DNA from: Symbiodinium natans
Lineage: Eukaryota > Sar > Dinophyceae > Suessiales > Symbiodiniaceae
DNA: 64,000 nucleotides
Reading direction: 5' to 3'
Assembly (NCBI GenBank): GCA_905221605.1
Contig: CAJNDS010000524.1
Location: 186,001-250,000 of the forward strand
Shown: positions 22,006 through 32,125 of the stretch, piece after piece
Layout of the letters: every line of letters starts with the position of its first letter
How positions within the stretch are numbered: the first letter of the stretch is position 1
The notes under the pieces: model-generated
Seen by the model: the letters and a program-made list of their open reading frames with translations, nothing else
What the model was told of the DNA's origin: nothing
The model's database searches: none
Position numbers and translations under genes: made by a program

Positions 22006-24006
22006 ATGAGCTCCGGTCATGGCGGCTTGCGGCCGATACCTGCAAAAGTTGTGCCCGGCCCGAGTTCGTGGCGTGGCACATCTTTGCATCACGCCAGCTG
22101 TCGTGCTATGGTGCAGTCCAGCCCTTCCTCCAGATTCCATAGCGCTGGTGTGCTAGGGATAACAAGCAGGGCATGGCAGCTGAGGCAGCCAAAGCCGGAG
22201 GGCTGGACCCGATTCGTTTGCTTCAGCGATGCTCAGTCAAAAGACGGAAGTTTCCTGACAAAAACCGTTCGAAAGCCGAGACAACTCAGGATACACACGG
22301 GAGGCATGGCCACATTCCTCCGGATCATTGCCCGGAAGCAGATGCACACAGGCTGCAAGGACAGTGAGGCGGCTGCCTTTAAAACAACCCCCCCCCCCAG
22401 CCTCCAGCAGCCTCTAAGGTTCTCCTCCACGCAGGCGACTTCACCATGAAAGGGGAGATCAGCCAGGTCTCACGTCACAGCTCTCTCTCTCTCTCTCGTG
22501 AGACTATTCGTTTGAGTCTTTTTTTGACTCTCTTGGCAAAGTGCAGAGGTCGAAAGCTTCTCTGAGTGGCTCAAAGCATACCCTGCGCGGGAGAAGATTG
22601 TCATCGCCGGCAACCATGACCTGACCTTCGAGCCGGATGCTTGTCTCACGCCCCCCCAAACTCTGCCCACCTTTGCAAAGAGCTGCAGAATGCCAGAGGC
22701 GGGCCGCTGCCCAGAAGTCGGAGCTCTTGGCTCTTGAAGCAAGCCCCTGCCCAGGACTTCATGCGAAGGCACGGCCGGGATCCAGCAGTTTGTGAGCAGG
22801 CCAAGGGTGCGTTGGCAGGTCTTCCGGCAGCACTCTGATACTTCAAGCCCTACTCAAACCTGAAGCAGTTGGCATGTGGCCCATGTGGCTCTTGGCTGGG
22901 CAGTGCAAGGCTGCAAATATTTGGAGGATGATGTCGTCGACGTCTTCGGGTGTGCCGGCCCTGAATGCTTGGTTTGCCGGGACAGTTTAGTTAGTGACGA
23001 TAGTCTATAGTGACGTGTTTGCATGCGTGTTAGGACAGTTTCTCGGCCACGTGCGAGACTGCTACTGCTGAAGCTTCAACACACCACTGCCAACAACATG
23101 CACAAACAAGTAAGTCGGAGTATGTTTTTTTGTTTCGGATTGCCTCGACCTTGTAGAAGTCTAGGCTTAGAAGACCCGAAGAAAGTTAGATAATCCGTGA
23201 ACCCCTGACTGAAGGTACAAGATTTATGGCTCGCCCTGGCAGCCAGAATTTTGCGACTGGGCCTTCAACCTGCCAAGAGGTGAGCCACTCGCCCAGGCGA
23301 GCTCTGCTAAGACCTTCGGAACCACGCCAAAACCAGGGTCCTGTAGAAATCTGTGGATGAGTTACACGTCAGTTGTGGGAAGACTGTGGGGAGGTTTGGT
23401 CCAAGATTCCAGATGACACCGACATCCTGCTGACGCATGGCCCGGCGCAAGGCAGAGGGTGCACCCAAGCGGGTCTGAAGGGTTTAGGGTCCCATCTGTC
23501 AGGCATCCTGGACCTCTGCTTCAACGGGCTTCATGCTGGTTGCGAGGACCTCTTGGCAGCCATACGGAAGCGTGGCGGGCAAGGCGGCAAGACGAATCGC
23601 TTCAAGTTGAGTCAGCTGGACAGCAGCAAAGCGGTCGTCTCCCAAAGGAAGCACATTTTGCAGGGGAGGTTTGCACCACCCCTCACTCAGGAAACGCCAC
23701 CTGCCGGTGATGGTTTGTGGCCATATCCATGAGGCTCTTGCTGTTGCACCACGGCCCCATGTACCGCTGTCGCAGCCACAGCCAGACTGTTGGTTGAGGC
23801 TTACGGCTGGGTCGAGGATGGTAGCACGCTGTTCATCAATGCATCCACATGCACTCTTCGCTACAGGCGGGGTATGCACCGGATGCGTTCGGATGAATGT
23901 GAGTGTTATCGGTTTGAGGCCGTTGCATCCTCCTGTGGTCTTTGACATGCCCCCAGTGGCGGACCTCCACCATCCTGCAGTTAAGATGCCATCGGGCAAG
24001 GAATAG
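22006..24006 (+). CDS. MPPED-like metallophosphoesterase, ten or more exons
   Basis: Calcineurin-like (class III) phosphoesterase that should hydrolyse phosphodiesters with two metal ions. Exons: about 22006-22227 (TRFVCFS), 22290-22343 (DTHGRHGHIPPD), 22419-22456 (VLLHAGDFTMKG), 22542-22638 (KIVIAGNHDLTFEPD), 22904-22949 (CKYLEDDVVDVFG), 23215-23279 (KIYGSPWQPEFCDWAFNLP), 23362-23451 (DTDILLTHGPAQ), 23503-23566, 23691-23733 (VMVCGHIHE), 23799-23866 (YGWVEDGSTLFINAS) and 23919-24006 (ending at TAG). All five metal-binding motifs (DxH, GD, GNHD, HG, GHxH) are present and order matches MPPED1/2. The chained phases agree except between 22638 and 22904, where a piece may be missing. Introns are 51-265 bp; donors are four GC, three GA and two GT. 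The start ATG is the first in the open frame and is not certain. Confidence 0.85.
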
Positions 24007-24106
24007 TTTGTAAGAGTCTTAGGGGCTGCAAAGGCACGCTCCTGCCACGGCAGCTAGCATCAGCCCCTGAAGCTTTGATTCGCACCTGCATGGTGCCTGT
24101 ACATAG

Positions 24107-24450
24107 GTGGCAGGTTTTGACCTGCGAGATTTCAGGAAGCCTTCCTCTGCTGAAAAGCTGTGTGAGCACGTTTTAGGGTTCTGCTGTGCGGAATGTCCGA
24201 GCTGCGGAAGCTGGTCAGAGCTGGGATCTGCCCAATGCCTTGTCTATGTCAGGGCGGAGTACTACAACGCCTTCGCAAAGCGACAGAAGAAGCTGCATGG
24301 AGTCTGGTCGCCAGTGCCTCAAAGCCATGCCGGTGAAACGTATGTCTGAAGTATGTGTCTCTCAAGGTCCTAAACCCTGCACCCTAAACCCTAAACTCCC
24401 AAAACCCTCAAGAGGTCGTTGCTGAAGGCCCTCGAGGAGACTGTGCGCGT
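24107..24450 (+). CDS. Exon-like segments, unknown
   Basis: Around 24185-24340 two plus frames look open (one reads SELRKLVRAG, the other AEYYNAFAKRQKKLHGVW). After the CCCTAAA stretch, 24412-24450 reads RSLLKALEETVRV. Weak support. No family. Confidence 0.24.
24366..24402 (+). repeat. Degenerate CCCTAAA stretch
   Basis: Four to five CCCTAAA-like units followed by CCCTCAAG and the exon-like RSLLKALEE segment. Confidence 0.7.
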
Positions 24451-24624
24451 GTCCATGCTAGCATGGTGTGCTCCCGCTTCTTAGTGACCCGGGCGACGCG
24501 CAGTACTCAGTACTTTAAACAGACCTGGGTAAGCGTAGGATCTTTCAGTTCTCACTCCTCTCAACTGCCAATCTTGGCAACAAGACTGAGCAATGCTGAG
24601 CCAACAGACCCCTTTCGGCCATTC

Positions 24625-24960
24625 ACACGACAGCTGAGCGCTGCGAGGACTCCCACAACCTTGCATCTCGTGCTGTACCGGCAGCCATGGAACAGCGAAT
24701 GCCTGAGCAAGAGATCAGTGAACGTCACATGTAGTCCAGGAGCCAGGTGCGTCTTCTTTCTGAAGCATTGATGCTGTTGTTGTGGTGATGGTGGGGCTGG
24801 CCAAGAAGCTCTGAAGATGTACTCACTGATGGCTACACCAGTCTTGATGCAGCACCCGCTCCACTGCTCTGCTGATGCTGTTAGGCTTCGCAAGAGCCGC
24901 CTCCTCCTCGCAGAATTCTTGCAGGATCGCGAGGCGCCAGGCCCTGAGAGGCAGGTGTGA
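24625..24960 (+). CDS. Exon-like helical segments
   Basis: About 24625-24735 reads AERCEDSHNLASRAVPAAME. About 24808-24958 reads KMYSLMATPVLM and RLRKSRLLLAEFLQDREAPG, ending at GTGTGA. Both are helical and coding-like. Unknown family. Confidence 0.3.
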
Positions 24961-25141
24961 AGTTCACTGAGCAAGGCCCACAGCGCGTAGCCTCCAGTCG
25001 ATCCGGACGACCCAGATTGACAGAGACAGCATTGTCAAGCAGCGGCAGAAGCATCAAGCAGAGCGCCGACGATGAAGCTAAAATGAGAAAGAAAAGCTGC
25101 TGAGAGACCATAGAAAACGGGGGAGGTCTTCGGGGACGTTG

Positions 25142-25335
25142 TGTTAGAAGAAGAAGACGAAGAAGAAGGAGGAGGAGAAGAAGAAGAAGAAGAAGAAGAA
25201 GAAGAAGAAGAAGAAGAAGAAGAAGAAGAAGAAGAAGAAGAAGAAGAAGAAGAAGAAGAAGAAGAAGAAGAAGAAGAAGAAGAAGAAGAAGAAGAAGAAG
25301 AAGAAGAAGATGAAGATGAAGAAGAAGAACAAGAA
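25142..25335 (+). repeat. Long GAA trinucleotide microsatellite
   Basis: Roughly 50 or more GAA units, with GGA, GAC and GAT interruptions at the edges. It gives poly-Glu on plus and poly-Ser or poly-Phe frames on minus. A long pure purine/pyrimidine mirror tract of this kind can form triplex DNA. If exonic it would encode an extreme Glu tract, but I see no splice evidence for that. Confidence 0.9.
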
Positions 25336-25570
25336 GCGGGGGAGGGACAAACTAAAGCGGGAGAGGGCGAGGGCGAGAGAGCGCATGAGCGCGGCCTGAG
25401 TGCTCTGCCAAGCTTCAGGTTCAGCCTGGCAGTCCAGCGAGGGCAGCTTGTCGACGGTGAAAGGGACATGAAAGAGAGGCCGCTCAGGCCTGGGCCCCCC
25501 TATTCCCCCCCCCCCCCCCTGCTCCACGCTCTGTATTGTTCATGCGCTTTGATTATGTACGCGGCCTCGC

Positions 25571-25804
25571 ATGGCATGGCCAAGGATGCACATGCAATGT
25601 GACATAAAGCCCGCCAGGCTTGCAGCCACAGCTTTGGTGTCGTCCTACCGCAAGGCCCGGCAACCAGTACGTGTGGCTGGGCATGACAAGCTGAGCAGCA
25701 TGAGCCGATCTCAGCAGGCAGTGGAGCTGCTTCGGAAGCGGCAGATGTCGGACCAGGTGGTCCAGGCAGCCGCGTTGAGCCACGTTGCCATTGTACAAAT
25801 CTAA
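25571..25804 (+). CDS. Exon-like segment, unknown
   Basis: A 77-codon open frame reads KPARLAATALVSSYRKARQP, SRSQQAVELLRKRQMSDQVV and AAALSHVAIVQI, and ends at TAA. Its even residue use and helices make it a good exon candidate, perhaps a 3' exon. No domain recognised. Confidence 0.4.
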   Translation: MAWPRMHMQCDIKPARLAATALVSSYRKARQPVRVAGHDKLSSMSRSQQAVELLRKRQMSDQVVQAAALSHVAIVQI

Positions 25805-26159
25805 CGATGACTGTTGATGGCTCCATGAGTTCACATGGTTCCCACCTTGACCCCCTTCGGCAGAAGGCCCTCCATGAACTCGGCAACTTGCTCTGGCCGC
25901 AAGCTTACCTCAGTGTACAACTTGCGAAAGTCCTTGAGCGCATAAGGCCTCGATTCTCTGCGTGTTGCCTGTAGCTACTGCAGCTGTAGCCCGATGTAGC
26001 AATTCAAGCGTTGCCCTTGACAGCTGTGGGGTCCAAGGCTCGAGGGCGATGCCGGCGGGGCAGGGCCCAAAGGAGTCATCCGTCCTTCAGTCATGTTTCT
26101 TCATGTTGCTTGCCCTCCTTTTTCCCCTGAACGTCCTCACCCCATGAGGCCCGTGATGC

Positions 26160-26480
26160 ATGGAGCGACGCAGTGGACACGGACTGGGCCCCGGCAAGGT
26201 GGCGGATTGGCTCTCCCACAGCGTTCGCATGTGTTACCTGGTCCATGCCAAGTCGAGTTTCCTGTGTAACTCAGGTCTTCCAGTTCCCCTTTGCCATCAA
26301 GAACTGGAGCAAGTGCATCGATGCCAGCCTCAGCCCGCCACAGGACACCTGGCGCAGCGTGCTGTAACTGTAGCTCCCAGAGCATTGCATATGGGCACGA
26401 CATGGCACGAAGGGGATAAACTCCAGGATGCTTCTCGAGTGGAGATCCTGCTGCTTACCGCTCACGGCCGAGTCTTTTTG
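26160..26480 (+). CDS. Exon-like segments, unknown
   Basis: Two overlapping frames are open: one with GLGPGKVADWLSHSVRMCYL (about 26165-26265), the other with QFPFAIKNWSKCIDASL (about 26280-26365). The LGPGKVADWLS stretch faintly resembles the W-x-GP-x-x-V segment of Atg4 cysteine proteases, but no catalytic Cys/His/Asp set is visible, so no name is given. Confidence 0.25.
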
Positions 26481-26684
26481 AGAGTTCGGCGTGCGAGTGA
26501 AAAGGCTTCAAGCGCAGAGCCTAGGGAGGGAGGTTTCTTCTTCTGGCGAGGTGGTGATTCTCTCAAAGCATGCCCGCCTTACCAAGCCCAAGGACGCCAT
26601 AGTCACATATAGTCACAGAGCCTGTCGTGGCTCTCTGGAACAGTTGCCCAGACAGCTGCTTCAAACACAACTGTTGCACAGAGA

Positions 26685-27070
26685 CAGACTTGGAGCAGGA
26701 TGTAACATCTCACCTCAATGCCGCACTCTTCGCCTCCAACATCATCGAGGCCGCAGAGGATTTAAGGCTCAGGCCAACGGTTAGAGGCTTTGCGGTTCCC
26801 AACAATCTGCACAGCTCGCTGCCCATGTTTGGCTTTCTTTCTTGGTCTACCTCTGTGTGTGCAGGCCATCCTCACCACAGCTTTGCCAAATCCGCCGCGC
26901 CGGGATCAATTTGCGCTTGGCAGGCCTCCCTGAACATGTTGAGCTCGGGAGAGGTATCGTCTTCCCATTGGCAGAGCGCACGCCGCTGCGCAGCTTGCAA
27001 GTGCTGTTGAGGCACCGGCTGCGCGAGATTTTCTTCGGCCTGCGTGAGACGAGGAAGCACTGCCCAAGCA
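26685..27070 (+). CDS. Two exons of unknown protein
   Basis: About 26685-26832 reads EQDVTSHLNAALFASNIIEA and LRPTVRGFAVPNNLHSSLP. About 26870-27065, after GTGTGCAG, reads RRAGINLRLAGLPEHVELG and RSLQVLLRHRLREIFFGLRE. Both are strongly protein-like and adjacent. Frame differs, as expected with an intron. Family unknown. Confidence 0.42.
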
Positions 27071-27289
27071 TTGCAACAACATTGCGAAGCTGAATTTTGG
27101 CTCCTTGCGACCAGACTGTATCACTGCAAGAGACACTCCCGAGAAGGGATGAAACTGAGTTCAACTCTGGGTCTTTCTGCATCATCGTGCGTATATTCCG
27201 CAGGATGATACTTTCGCCAAGCAGCGTTCATGGTGGTCGCGCACTGAGTGCTACTGATCATCGATGATCCGAGTCGGGCTGGAATTGCC

Positions 27290-27905
27290 TGCTCAGCAAG
27301 GCTTTAGTCCTGCTTGCGCTTGGTCCCTTCTGATGACAAGCGAGGCGTGGATGGTGCAAACTTCCTTGGTGCCTTGGGCTTCTTCCAAAACACTCTATTG
27401 GCAGCGCGCTCGGCGATCGTGCCTGTGGCTACTCCGCGTCCGCAAGATACGTTCTGACTAGGTGACGGACTATCAGCCCTCTCGCTGCCTGCCCATTTGC
27501 ATGCTGTACAACTACGTCGCCACTGACGTATGCAGGACAGCTGCCACAGCTTCCAAGACTCGGGGGGTGTTACCTTTCGTGGAGAAAAGCTGGCTCATGA
27601 GCTTGCAGGAACCTGGCGCTTGCGGTGAAAGGACGGCGCGGGCCACGAATATCTGAGTTAGATGAAGCAGCCCATCCGGAATCGTCGCCGAGGCTGATGG
27701 CAGTCCACTCGCTGATCCGCTGCTGCTCCCTGACAGAGGCAGGAGCTGCAGTTGTCACGCATCCTGCACCTACGGAAGGTTTCCCCTGGCTCAGGCGTGG
27801 TTGGCTCTGCACTCCGTGTCGCGCGGCTATGACAAGCCACCTTGGCAACTTGAGTGTGGTTCGTGGTGTCTTCAGACATCTACAGCCGAAAAGTGCTGAC
27901 ATACT
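27290..27905 (+). CDS. Exon-like frames, ambiguous
   Basis: About 27330-27445 reads DKRGVDGANFLGALGFFQNT. The 148-codon frame 27625-28071 reads RLMAVHSLIRCCSLTEAGAA. Competing plus and minus frames exist, and no splice chain could be built. Confidence 0.22.
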
Positions 27906-27959
27906 GCCAGGCCCAGGGGGCTCATGGCCAGCGAGGCCCCCCCACGAATTGCAGAGCTT

Positions 27960-28530
27960 CGGCCAGCGAGGGAGAGATGGAGCTCACGGGATGGCAACGT
28001 GCAGAGGTTGCTGCAGGTGTTCGATTAGGTATCCGTTCCAGATTTTTACTTGTCTGAGTGTGTATTACTGATGCAGACGTAGTCGCAGCTTCCGCATTAT
28101 TTCGAGCGGTCTGTTTGTTATCTACAGGCCTTGGACATCGCTGTTGCGGAAGCACAAGAGATAACAGCTGCACAGCTGGGATCCCGGTGTGCGGAGACGT
28201 TGGCCAATATTCCTTCACTTTCTTCTTTCACTTAATTTTCGGTTTTCCACTGCAGAGGCCATTCCGCTGTTTCGAGGAGCCGGCATCCGCGTCGAACGTC
28301 CAGGTCTCCGCATCTCCCGTGTTGTGTGTGTGTGTGTGTCCCCGGATGTATGTCTCCGTCTGCAGATACATCTCTCTGGGTTTCTCTCTGGGCATGTCAG
28401 GGATGGTTGGGTACAGGTACTGTCGCATCTGCGTTGGCAGCTGGTAACTTGCAAGGCCATCAACCAGCTTATGGAGCTGACTCTGACACCGCAGGGCGCG
28501 GGGGCAATGGAGTCTGAGGCGGGAGGGCTA
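27960..28530 (+). CDS. TPR-like/helical exons
   Basis: About 27960-28030 reads EGEMELTGWQRAEVAAGVR. Exon 28128 to about 28216 follows CTACAG and reads ALDIAVAEAQEITAAQLGSR. Exon 28256 to about 28320 follows TGCAG and reads EAIPLFRGAGIRVERPG. About 28414-28530 reads QVLSHLRWQLVTCKAINQLM. The alternating Ala/Leu helices resemble tetratricopeptide-type repeats. Which protein is unknown. It is followed by a CCCTAAA array and another exon, probably of the same gene. Confidence 0.4.
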
Positions 28531-28533
28531 CTG

Positions 28534-28668
28534 GGACTAAACCCTAAACCCTAAACCCTAAACCCTAAACCCTAAACCCTAAACCCTAAACCCTAAACCC
28601 TAAACCCTAAACCCTAAACCCTAAACCCGAAACCCTAAACCCTAAACCCTAAACCCGAAACCCTAAGT
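28534..28668 (+). repeat. CCCTAAA telomere-like array
   Basis: About 18 CCCTAAA units (two are CCCGAAA). It ends CCCTAAG, directly followed by an exon-like segment. Confidence 0.92.
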
Positions 28669-28797
28669 TCGGGGCTCAAGAACGAAAAACCTGTTGAAAG
28701 CTGTGAGAAAGCCCTGCGCAAGGCAACCGGAGCTGCAGCTTACAACCTGCGCTTCTTCAAGCATCTCAAGGCCCAGGGAGCTGCGGCCTGCCGTTAA
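28668..28797 (+). CDS. Exon directly after CCCTAAA array
   Basis: From the base after CCCTAAG the frame reads LKNEKPVESCEKALRKATGA and YNLRFFKHLKAQGAAACR, then TAA. It is strongly coding-like and helical. The array is therefore likely to be the 3' part of an intron. Confidence 0.45.
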
Positions 28798-28807
28798 CAA
28801 ATTTTAT

Positions 28808-29165
28808 TAGTACTAATCTTATTAAAGATATAAGTAAGATTAGTAACCTTATTAAAGATATAAGTAAGATTAGTAATCTTATTAAAGATATAAGTAAGAT
28901 TAGTAAGACTGGCAATATGGATCATGTTGAGAATCTTAACAATGCTACTAATACTAATAATATTCATAATATTGTTAATATTAGTAGTATTGATAGTATT
29001 AATAATGTTAGTAATCTTAATAATATTAACAACATGAATAATATTGACAGTTTTAATAATATTATTAATATTATTAATAGTAATAGTATTAACAAGATTA
29101 ATAAGATGAAGAAGATTAATAAGATTAATAATATTAACAATATGAATAATATCAATAAACTATAA
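28808..29165 (+). repeat. AT-rich island: 30-bp tandem plus AAT-type triplet tract
   Basis: Three near-identical copies of a 30-bp unit (core TTATTAAAGATATAAGTAAG) occupy about 28814-28905. They are followed by about 250 bp built of AAT/ATT/AAC triplets. The 82-codon ORF over it (Asn/Ile-rich) is a translation of the triplets, not evidence for a gene. Confidence 0.75.
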
Positions 29166-29332
29166 AAAGTACTACTGTTAATAGTAGCATGAGAATATTC
29201 GTAACCCTTACCAGAAAGTGAGAAAACGGGGCTGCTTGTATTTGCGCGGGAAGGCCGAGTTCCTAATCGCTGCAGCGGCCTCGGGCTAGATGCCTAGGAG
29301 AGTGTGTGGTGATCTCGATGTCTTGCGGTCAG

Positions 29333-29408
29333 GTGTGTAGTTACCAGCGGGTCTTCCCGAAACTCAACGAGCCCCAGGAGAAGGAAAGCACGCCTCAGCA
29401 GCCGCATC
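29333..29408 (+). CDS. Exon of unknown gene (1 of 3)
   Basis: Begins after GGTCAG and reads VCSYQRVFPKLNEPQEKEST. The sequence that follows, 29410-29650, is T/G-rich, low-complexity and probably intronic. Confidence 0.4.
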
Positions 29409-29728
29409 ATCAATCTATTGTTACGATGCTTATTTCTGCGCATTCTTTGTCTGGTGTTGTTGCCGTCAGTTCCATCACTGTTCTTATAGCAAGAATGGCT
29501 ATTGCTGTTTTTTGTGATGTGGCATGGTTCTTCGTGTTCTTCCTGCCATTATTGTTATTGCTGTTGTTGGTGTTGTGGTTGGTCGTTGTCAGGGCTTTAT
29601 TGCTCTTATTGCTGCTATTGATAATTTTTGGCATGATTGTCATTAGGGGTCTTCGTGTTATCTATTTTCGCTGTGCGTCGGGGCCCCTGCTTGAGGTCCC
29701 AAGTCCTGGGGTGGTTTTGGATTTGCAG

Positions 29729-29815
29729 GGTTCCTACGAGCGGAAGAATCACCAGGTCAAAGAAAAGAAGTTGCGGGTGCACCCTGCCGTGAACCCATCG
29801 AGATCCCTCGCAGAG
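29729..29815 (+). CDS. Exon of unknown gene (2 of 3)
   Basis: Exactly 29 codons between TTTGCAG and GTGATG, phase 0. It reads SYERKNHQVKEKKLRVHP and AVNPSRSLAE. Basic and soluble. A clean exon by all criteria except homology. Confidence 0.48.
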
Positions 29816-29852
29816 GTGATGCAAAGTAAAGTGCGGGGGGGAATGCGGTGGG

Positions 29853-30065
29853 GGGGGGGGGGGGGGGGGCGGTGTCTCCCTGAGACACTTTTTGATACTC
29901 CGGCAACCGATACTCATCGGCGGAGTGTTTTTCATCATGATTACTATTATGGTTGTAGATTTTGTCTTACTTGTTATCATTGACGATGGCCACGATGATG
30001 ACGAATGTGGTGTTGCTGCTGCTGATGGTGGTGATGATGATGGTCTCAGTATCATCAGTATCATG
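29853..30065 (+). repeat. G-run and ATG/GTT-rich low complexity
   Basis: A run of about 17 G (29853-29870), then triplet-rich GATGATG/TTATTATGG sequence up to about 30065. Open frames here are low-complexity. Confidence 0.65.
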
Positions 30066-30085
30066 AAAAGCAGCGTGCTCGAGCA

Positions 30086-30192
30086 GCCGTCGTACTGATC
30101 CCCTGCATTGCGCTCTGGAGGACCGCGTGGCGTTGCTTGACAAAGCTGATGCGTTGCTGGTAGAGATTTGGAAGGCTTGCCGTGCACGTTAG
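30086..30192 (+). CDS. Exon of unknown gene (3 of 3), 3' end
   Basis: Begins after GAGCAG and reads LHCALEDRVALLDKADALLV then EIWKACRAR to TAG. It is helical. It probably ends the gene whose exons lie at 29.3 and 29.7 kb. Confidence 0.45.
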
Positions 30193-30339
30193 GTCAGCGG
30201 CACTTTGGTGGTCCGGCACCCTTCTTGCTGACAGGAAATCACAGGAAATGACGATGACAGAGAGGCTGTCGCTTCATGACTCTTGAAACAGCTGTGGCTT
30301 GAGGAATGTTGTGCGCACGCAAACTGTGAGTTTTTGGAT

Positions 30340-30890
30340 CTTCGGGGGCGGGGAGGGGGGTCTGGTGTGTTGGAGCCGCAAACAAGGCCTGGTCTACTGC
30401 AAGCCGCACCTCTCGAGAATCTGGTGCAGAGGAGTTTTTGTGACACTCCGAGAAGATCAGGCTTCAAAATTTGTCATTCAGTGCGGGGAGGAGCCGACTC
30501 TCCAAGAGCCCTCGAGGTGTCGATGCAGGCACACAGCTGCAGCTGCTCAGGGTGATGTTCATGTTGGCAAGGCCACTGTCAGAGGAAGAAGGGGAGCTCT
30601 GTGCGGAAGTACGCCTCATGCGAGCCAAGGCACAGGAACCCTCTCTCCTGCTTGTGACTTGTAGGGGCCGCTCTGATTGATTTTCGGCTTGCAATTTGAA
30701 AGCGTCTCTTTCGTGGCAGGTGCAGGAAGGCAAAGGTGACCTTGGCAAGGCCATCCAAGAGGCAGAGCCCTCGGGTGTGATCATGCTTTCCAATTTGATC
30801 CAATCAACAGCCTGCTCTGTTGGTGAATTCGCGGAACAGTGAGGTGTTGTATGGAATGGAGTTCCTGCGGCGCTTGGCCGTAGCTGGAAC
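30340..30890 (+). CDS. Multi-exon helical protein, part 1
   Basis: About 30380-30540 reads CRGVFVTLREDQASKFVIQC. About 30555-30660 reads RPLSEEEGELCAEVRLMRAK. Exon 30720-30839 lies after GTGGCAG and reads DLGKAIQEAEPSGVIMLSNL. It overlaps the start of a frame reading EVLYGMEFLRRLAVAGTKAS (about 30836-30945). The last two suggest a frameshift or unseen small intron. Helical-repeat flavour. Family unknown. Confidence 0.42.
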
Positions 30891-30944
30891 GAAAGCTAGC
30901 CAGGACCTGGGCGCAGAAGCCACGCAAGTTGTGAAGCTTAGGTA

Positions 30945-31282
30945 CAGACATAGGACTTTTAGGACCCTAGGATGTCTTGCTGAAAGCTTTACGTGCACCT
31001 TGGACCTTGGAGGACTGCAACCTTGGGGCGGCCAGCTCCAGCAGGCTTCGGGCACAAGACAAAGGTATATCGGCACATCTAAAAGTGTCTTTGCCAGAGC
31101 AGCCTTTGGGCGCAGCATCCTGGCCCAAGGCTTCGGGCGCATCCTGGTTCCAAGTGCTGGATGCGTCTGCGCACGGGCCCCGGCTTCGCACACGGGGCCC
31201 TGAAGCTGCGGACAGATTGCGACCGCTTGCAGCTTGTAGCATTGCCCCAGGATCGTACATGGTAAACCTGCTGGTGAGCCAG
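30945..31282 (+). CDS. Open frames of uncertain status
   Basis: Two long plus frames (30820-31203 and 30977-31339) are open, the second reading GISAHLKVSLPEQPLGAASW. One may be exon, the other its shadow. Confidence 0.2.
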
Positions 31283-31452
31283 GGCCTCGGCTTGTGTCCA
31301 AGAGAAAGCCATGCATGGATGCCTCAGCAAGCGGGCTGAACAGCGCGCAACAGAATGAGGACAGGAGGTTTCAAAGGATAAAGGGGCCATTGCACAAGGG
31401 AATGCCGGAGTTCAGGCAACAAAGCAAAACCACAACTGACGAGAACGTCTGA
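31283..31452 (+). CDS. Exon, basic, unknown protein
   Basis: Begins after AGCCAG and reads PRLVSKRKPCMDASASGLNS and RIKGPLHKGMPEFRQQSK, ending at TGA. Very protein-like. Confidence 0.45.
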
Positions 31453-31581
31453 AAGCATCCAGGTCAGCAAAAGACGGCGCTAGTAGTGATGACGTGGGGC
31501 TTCTTCTGTTTGCTCTTATCAGCACACTCGTACTTCTTAATTCATATTAAATCTCTTCTCATGCTTTCTTGGGATCTCAAG

Positions 31582-32077
31582 GTCAGGGCCGACTCCAGGC
31601 TGCGGCGGCCCACATCCAGCAAGCCGGGAAGCCCGGAGCACCTGAGAAGAGCCGAAAGAGAGGATGACACATCTGCCGTTGCATGAGCTGGGGGGGGGGG
31701 GGGGTTTTAGGGGGGGGATGTTTGGGGACGGGGGGGAAGTTGAGGGAAGTTGAGTTCAGGCTTTGGGTCTTTTAGAAAGTCTTCGGTCCTTAGATTCCAG
31801 GGTTTTTGCCTTGCCAGGGCCTGGAGGAGAGCAAGGTCACGCAGCACGACGTGGCACGAGTGGAGTTGCTCATGGCAAAAGTGAAGATGGAGGCACCGCA
31901 ATGGGCAAAGAACAGCACCTCATGAGAGCAGGTCATCCGCAATACTTTGGCAGAGAGCGACCCCCCCCGGCCTACTTAGGTGCTTTCGGGTCGGCTGCTG
32001 GAGCTTCAGGGCGAGCGCCACCTCGGAGCCATCCCTGCAGCGGAGTGCTGCTTGGCGGTCGCTGCAAGGCAGCTGCC
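31582..32077 (+). CDS. Series of short exons, helical protein
   Basis: Segment 31582-31667 reads RLQAAAAHIQQAGKPGAPEK. Exon 31818-31925 starts after TGCCAG and reads VTQHDVARVELLMAKVKMEA. Exon 31980-32077 starts after ACTTAG and reads RLLELQGERHLGAIPAAECC, with a GTGATG donor. A long G-run interrupts at about 31690-31740. One gene is likely; its family is unknown. Confidence 0.42.
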
Positions 32078-32125
32078 GTGATGTAGACAAAACACGCACG
32101 TCACGCCACGCTGTGGTCTCTCTAG

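Noticed and set aside
25035-25602. Poly-Glu, poly-Ser and poly-Phe ORFs
   Set aside because: Translations of the GAA microsatellite; no splice or domain evidence.
26165-26265. Atg4 protease fragment
   Set aside because: One short similarity only; catalytic residues were not found.
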